Part shown: one piece after another, positions 60,700-64,000 of the stretch | Position numbering within the stretch: position 1 is the first letter of the stretch | Layout of the letters: each line of letters opens with the position of its first letter | Origin: Roseibaca sp. Y0-43 | Lineage (GTDB): Bacteria > Pseudomonadota > Alphaproteobacteria > Rhodobacterales > Rhodobacteraceae | Length of the DNA: 64,000 nucleotides | Reading direction: 5' to 3' | Assembly: GCF_020667835.1 (NCBI RefSeq) | Contig: NZ_JAFMPR010000007.1 | Span: 62,001 to 126,000 of the forward strand | Translations under genes and position numbers: made by a program | The notes under the pieces: model-generated | Told to the model about the DNA's origin: nothing | Databases searched by the model: none | What the model saw: only the letters and a program-made list of their open reading frames with translations

Positions 60700-62375
60700 G
60701 CGCGGCCTCTCCCACGCTTGGTGTTGTCATGCTGGCGCATACCGCGCTGGACCGCGCGGGGCAGGTCGCGCGCTTTTGGCTGGATGCGGGCTGCGCGGTG
60801 GCGCTGCATATCGACAGCGCGGTGCCGCAGGCGAAACTGGCCGCCTTGCAGGCCCAGATTGGCGACCACCCGCTGTTGCGCATGGTGCCGCGCCATCGCT
60901 GCGACTGGGGGTCTTGGGACATTGTCGCGGCCAGCCAATCGGCGGCGGAACTGTTGCTGCGCGATTTTGGCAGTATCGGGCATGTCCTGCTGACTTCCGG
61001 GTCGTGCCTGCCGCTGCGCCCGGCCCATGCCTTGGTGGACTACCTGCGTGCCAATGAGGGCACCGATTTCATCGAATCCGTGGCCGTCGATCATGCCGAC
61101 TGGATCACGGGCGGGCTGTCGCGCGAGCGTTTCACGCTCTATTTTCCGTTTTCATGGCGCAAGCGGCGCTGGCTGTTCGACCGAACCGTCGATCTGCAAC
61201 GCCGCTTCGGGATAGAGCGCGAAATCCCCCGCCCGCTAGAGCCGCATATGGGGTCGCAATGGTGGTGCCTGTCGCGCGACACGCTGGATGCAATCCTGAC
61301 GCACCCCAAGCGCAAACGCTACGAGCGGTATTTCAAGGGCTGCTGGATTCCCGATGAAAGCTATTTCCAGACCCTTGCGCGGCTGCATGGGCGGCGCATT
61401 GAAAGCCATTCGCTGACGCTGGTGAAATTCGACCGCAACGGGCGGCCCAACCTGTTCTACGACGACCATCTGCAACTCTTGCGCCGGTCTGACCGCTTTC
61501 TGGCGCGCAAGATCTGGCCGCAGGCCGACAAGCTTTACAGCTTTTTCCTGTCCGACCAGCAAGCCAGACTGGCCCCGGTCACGCCCGAACCCGCCAAAAT
61601 CGACCGCTATTTCGAATTGGCCGAACACCAGCGCACCGAAGGGCGCGCGGGCCTTTACATGCAATCGCGTTTTCCCAGCGACGACAGCGGCCAAGCGCCC
61701 ACGGCGGGGCCGTATTCGGTTTTCTCCGGGTTTGACCAATTGTTTCGGGGCTTCGACTATTGGTTGGGACAGGTCACGGGCACGCGCGCGCATGGCCATC
61801 TGTACGCGCCAGAGCGCGTGGGGTTCCATGGCGGCGCGCAGGTCTGGCATGGTGCGATTTCCGACAGCGCGCGCCTGCGCGACTACAACCCGCGCATGTT
61901 CCTGACGAACCTGCTTTGGGCCACGCGGGGCGAACGGCAATGCTTTTCGATCACCGCGCGCGACCATGTGCCGACGGACCTGTTGTGGTTCATGGCCAAG
62001 GACCGTAACGCGCAGATCTCGCTGATTAGTGGGTGTTTCCTGCTGCCGCTGTTTCGTGGCGATTACCGCCCCGATGACCTGCTGGCCCATGTCGCCTGGC
62101 TGCAAAAGCGCGAACAGCACATGCTCTCAGTGCTGCAATCGCGCTGGGTGCAGGCCGATATCCGTATCTGGAGCCTCGCGGAATTCCTCGACGCGCCAGA
62201 GCGCAACCTGTCCGAGGTCGTGTCGAAAATCGCCCCCGAATCCTCGATTGCCAATTACGGCCTGCCCGAGATGCAATCGCTCGACGGGCTGGAGGACTTC
62301 TTGCGCGAGCTGCGCAACAAAGGCTTGCCCCCGGTCCTGTTGCGTGATTTCGACGGGCGCGCAGGTGCGAGATAG
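60696..62375 (+). CDS. GT14-like glycosyltransferase with extra C-terminal domain
   Basis: The ATG at 60696 overlaps the preceding stop (ATGA), giving 559 residues. Residues 1-290 resemble core-2/I-branching beta-1,6-GlcNAc transferases (GVVMLAHTALDRAGQVARFW, VLLTSGSCLPLRPAHALVDYL, HMGSQWWCLSRDTLD, CWIPDESYFQTLARL). Residues about 300-559 are a second domain (FSGFDQLFRGFDYWLGQ, PERVGFHGGAQVWHGA) that I associate with a Rhodobacterales-specific family of unknown role. It has no membrane helix and probably decorates the same surface glycan as its neighbours. Confidence 0.85.
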   Translation: MSAASPTLGVVMLAHTALDRAGQVARFWLDAGCAVALHIDSAVPQAKLAALQAQIGDHPLLRMVPRHRCDWGSWDIVAASQSAAELLLRDFGSIGHVLLTSGSCLPLRPAHALVDYLRANEGTDFIESVAVDHADWITGGLSRERFTLYFPFSWRKRRWLFDRTVDLQRRFGIEREIPRPLEPHMGSQWWCLSRDTLDAILTHPKRKRYERYFKGCWIPDESYFQTLARLHGRRIESHSLTLVKFDRNGRPNLFYDDHLQLLRRSDRFLARKIWPQADKLYSFFLSDQQARLAPVTPEPAKIDRYFELAEHQRTEGRAGLYMQSRFPSDDSGQAPTAGPYSVFSGFDQLFRGFDYWLGQVTGTRAHGHLYAPERVGFHGGAQVWHGAISDSARLRDYNPRMFLTNLLWATRGERQCFSITARDHVPTDLLWFMAKDRNAQISLISGCFLLPLFRGDYRPDDLLAHVAWLQKREQHMLSVLQSRWVQADIRIWSLAEFLDAPERNLSEVVSKIAPESSIANYGLPEMQSLDGLEDFLRELRNKGLPPVLLRDFDGRAGAR

Positions 62376-62384
62376 AGGCGCGAG

Positions 62385-63806
62385 ATGACGCAGACAGGTC
62401 CATTCGATTATTTCGTCGTGCTTGCGGAAATGCGCACCGGCTCGAACCTGATCGAAGCCAACCTGAACGAATTCGACGGCATCACCTGCGAGGGCGAGGT
62501 GTTCAACCCCGCCTTCATCTCGCACCAGGGCAAGGAAGAGCTTTACGGCGTCACGCTGGCCGAACGCGACCGCAACCCGATGGCGCTTCTCTGGGCCATT
62601 CGCGGCCAGCCCGGCCTGACCGGGTTTCGCTTTTTCCACGACCATGACGCGCGCGTGCTGCCCACCTTCATGCAAGACCCGCGCTGCGCCAAGATCATCC
62701 TGACGCGCAACCCGCTGGACAGCTATGTGTCGCTGAAGATCGCGCAGGCCACGCAGCAATGGAAGCTGGGCGATGTGAAAACCAGGCGCTCGGCGCAGGT
62801 GGCCTTTGACCCGGTCGAGTTCGAGGACCATGTCACCCGCCTGCAAAGCTTTCAGGCGCGAATCCTGAACATGCTGCAAACCAGCGGGCAAACGGCATTC
62901 TACATCGCCTATGAAGATGCCAATGACGTGGCTGTTCTGAACGGCATGGCCGCGTGGCTGGGCATTGACGCCCGGATAGAAGCCCCCTCGCGCAAGCTGA
63001 AGCGCCAGAACCCCGAACCGCTGGAGCAGAAGCTGACCAACCCGGACGCGGTGCGCGAGGGGCTGGCGCGGCTGGACCGCTTCAACCTGTGGCGCACGCC
63101 GAATTTCGAGCCAAGGCGCGGGCCGATGCTATGGGGCTTGCGCGCTTGCGCGACCCAGCCGCTTGCCTACCTGCCCATGCCCGGCGCGCCCGATTTGGGC
63201 GTGCTGGACTGGCTGGGGCAGGTGGATGGCGCGGGTGCCCAAGGCTTGCTGGGTGATTTCACCACGCAAGGCTGGCGCGACTGGCAGCGCGCGCATCCGC
63301 GCCGCGCGGTCTTTACCGCGCTGCACCATCCGCTTGCCCGCGCGCATGAGGTCTATCTGCGGCAGGTCGTGCACGGCCAACGCGCCAATGTGCGCGCCTT
63401 CCTTGCCCGCGTGCATGGGGTGCATCTGCCCGAGAAAGACGCGATGGAAAGCTATGACATGGCGTTGCACCGCGCGGGCTTTCTGGCGTTCCTGCGGTTT
63501 GCCGCCGCCAATCTGAACGGGCAGACGGCGATGACCGTCATGCCGGCCTGGGCCAGCCAGACCCGCCTGATCGAAGGGTTGGCGGGCCAAGCGCCCTTGC
63601 ACCACCTGTTGCGCGCGGAACGGCTGGCGCAAGACCTGCCGGGGATTGGCCGCGCGCTGGGGCTGGATTTGCCGGAATTCAACCCGGTATCGGAACCGCG
63701 CCGCTTCACGCTGGGGGCGATCTACGACGCAGAGATCGAAGCCGCAGGGCGCGCGGCCTATGGGCTGGATTACGACGCGCTGGGCTTCGAGGATTGGCAG
63801 CCCTGA
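62385..63806 (+). CDS. Sulfotransferase-like protein with two modules
   Basis: This 473-residue protein starts 10 bases after the GT14-like gene. The first module (1-235) has a 5'-phosphosulfate loop MRTGSNLIEANL (16-27) and a 3'-phosphate site IILTRNPLDSYVSLKI near 105, so it should use PAPS like Stf0-type enzymes. The second half (about 245-473) has VFTALHHPLARAHEVYL, and near the end YDAEIEAAGRAAYGLDYDAL, which looks like a degenerate sulfotransferase fold lacking a clear PAPS loop. It may sulfate the glycan made by the neighbouring transferases. Confidence 0.85.
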   Translation: MTQTGPFDYFVVLAEMRTGSNLIEANLNEFDGITCEGEVFNPAFISHQGKEELYGVTLAERDRNPMALLWAIRGQPGLTGFRFFHDHDARVLPTFMQDPRCAKIILTRNPLDSYVSLKIAQATQQWKLGDVKTRRSAQVAFDPVEFEDHVTRLQSFQARILNMLQTSGQTAFYIAYEDANDVAVLNGMAAWLGIDARIEAPSRKLKRQNPEPLEQKLTNPDAVREGLARLDRFNLWRTPNFEPRRGPMLWGLRACATQPLAYLPMPGAPDLGVLDWLGQVDGAGAQGLLGDFTTQGWRDWQRAHPRRAVFTALHHPLARAHEVYLRQVVHGQRANVRAFLARVHGVHLPEKDAMESYDMALHRAGFLAFLRFAAANLNGQTAMTVMPAWASQTRLIEGLAGQAPLHHLLRAERLAQDLPGIGRALGLDLPEFNPVSEPRRFTLGAIYDAEIEAAGRAAYGLDYDALGFEDWQP

Positions 63807-63828
63807 CGCTTTTTTGCGCATGACAGCA

Positions 63829-63864
63829 GGGGGCTTTGCCCCCGCCCGGCCCCGTGCCGGGGCC
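63829..63864. terminator. Pair of GC hairpins after the sulfotransferase gene
   Basis: GGGGGC-TTT-GCCCCC (63829-63843) is followed by GGCCCC-GTGCC-GGGGCC (63848-63864). No T tract directly follows. They lie between convergent genes and immediately before motif copy 3. Confidence 0.5.
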
Positions 63865-63872
63865 GGACTCCC

Positions 63873-63899
63873 CCAGGATATTTTTGCAAGGATGAAGGG
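63873..63899 (+). repeat. GGATATTT-N2-GCAAGGATGAA intergenic motif, copy 3
   Basis: AGGATATTT-TT-GCAAGGATGAAGGG lies between the sulfotransferase gene and a leftward gene, with no start codon downstream of it on its strand. This shows that the motif is not simply a gene-specific leader. Confidence 0.75.
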
Positions 63900-63906
63900 G
63901 CAGGGG

Positions 63907-64000
63907 TCAGAGGCGGGACAGCCGCTCTGTCAGAAGGGCGAAGAACCCGTCGGCATCGACATCGCCGATGAAGGTTGCATTGGGCGCGCGGCCAGAGACG
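63907..64000 (-). CDS. Probable nucleoside hydrolase, C-terminal end (cut by window edge)
   Basis: The leftward frame ending TGA at 63907-63909 gives about 30 residues: VSGRAPNATFIGDVDADG, then FFALLTERLSRL. The pattern P-N-A-T-x3-D-V-D-x4-F-x-x-L at the extreme C-terminus resembles inosine-uridine nucleoside hydrolases. The catalytic domain is outside the window, so this is tentative. Confidence 0.5.
   Translation of the reverse strand, partial: VSGRAPNATFIGDVDADGFFALLTERLSRL

Noticed and set aside
1-64000. CRISPR array, rRNA operon or prophage
   Set aside because: No regularly spaced direct repeats, no rRNA-like stretches and no phage structural or integrase proteins were found in reading the window.

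Overview
The window looks like a chromosomal segment of a marine or soda-lake type alphaproteobacterium of the order Rhodobacterales. The reasons are the GC-rich coding DNA, an aglEFGAK alpha-glucoside operon of the alphaproteobacterial kind, a TRAP transporter, proteins typical of that order, and three copies of an intergenic GGATATTT-NN-GCAAGGATGAA motif that I associate with it. I cannot name a genus. There is no rRNA operon, CRISPR array, insertion sequence or prophage; one tRNA gene is present.

Layout. 0-4.2 kb: a leftward unit of N-formylglutamate amidohydrolase-like protein, TRAP transporter (Q, M, P) and a glutamine synthetase-family gene cut by the window edge. A RpiR-type regulator and a PfkB sugar kinase are divergent from it. 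6.3-7.7 kb: a periplasmic L,D-transpeptidase and recO. 7.7-17.8 kb: a divergent sugar locus. Leftward are a LacI-type regulator, a GH1 beta-glucosidase and glucokinase; rightward is aglE-F-G-A-K. Two mirrored LacI-type operators lie in the control region and a probable attenuator follows aglE. Together these genes would import alpha-glucosides, split them and phosphorylate the glucose.

17.8-35.4 kb is mostly housekeeping: DEAD-box helicase, tRNA-Leu(CAA), a bactofilin/M23 peptidase pair, a DUF455 ferritin-like protein coupled to a Bcp peroxiredoxin, queA, two MFS transporters, lipoamide dehydrogenase, a VWA protein with three tandem C-terminal repeats, a rhodanese, uvrA with a near-consensus SOS box, and a LOG-family hydrolase. 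35.5-45 kb holds envelope functions: a LysM protein, an Atm1-type ABC exporter, a flavoprotein, capsule-export KpsE-like and KpsT-like proteins, a DUF882 peptidase and a YcbB-like L,D-transpeptidase. The last two are divergent and share a spacer with twin palindromes. 45.2-51.2 kb: a stand-alone ACP/ketosynthase pair, a DUF1800/DUF1501 pair and an ABC-F ATPase.

The clearest foreign DNA is at 51.17-52.71 kb. It is an AT-rich two-gene cassette (38% G+C in two hand-counted rows, against 60% in a neighbouring row) that fills the whole gap between uup and lepA. Its genes overlap as ATGA and encode a 377-residue and a 121-residue protein of unknown function. I judge this the best candidate here for an undescribed system.

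54.5-64 kb: a DUF1989 protein, a small membrane protein, a KpsM-like permease far from its ATPase, then cysQ, galU, two tandem glycosyltransferase paralogues, a GT14-like transferase and a two-module sulfotransferase-like protein. This suggests a sulfated surface polysaccharide: GalU supplies UDP-glucose, the transferases assemble, the sulfotransferase uses PAPS and CysQ removes PAP. The window ends in the C-terminus of a probable nucleoside hydrolase.
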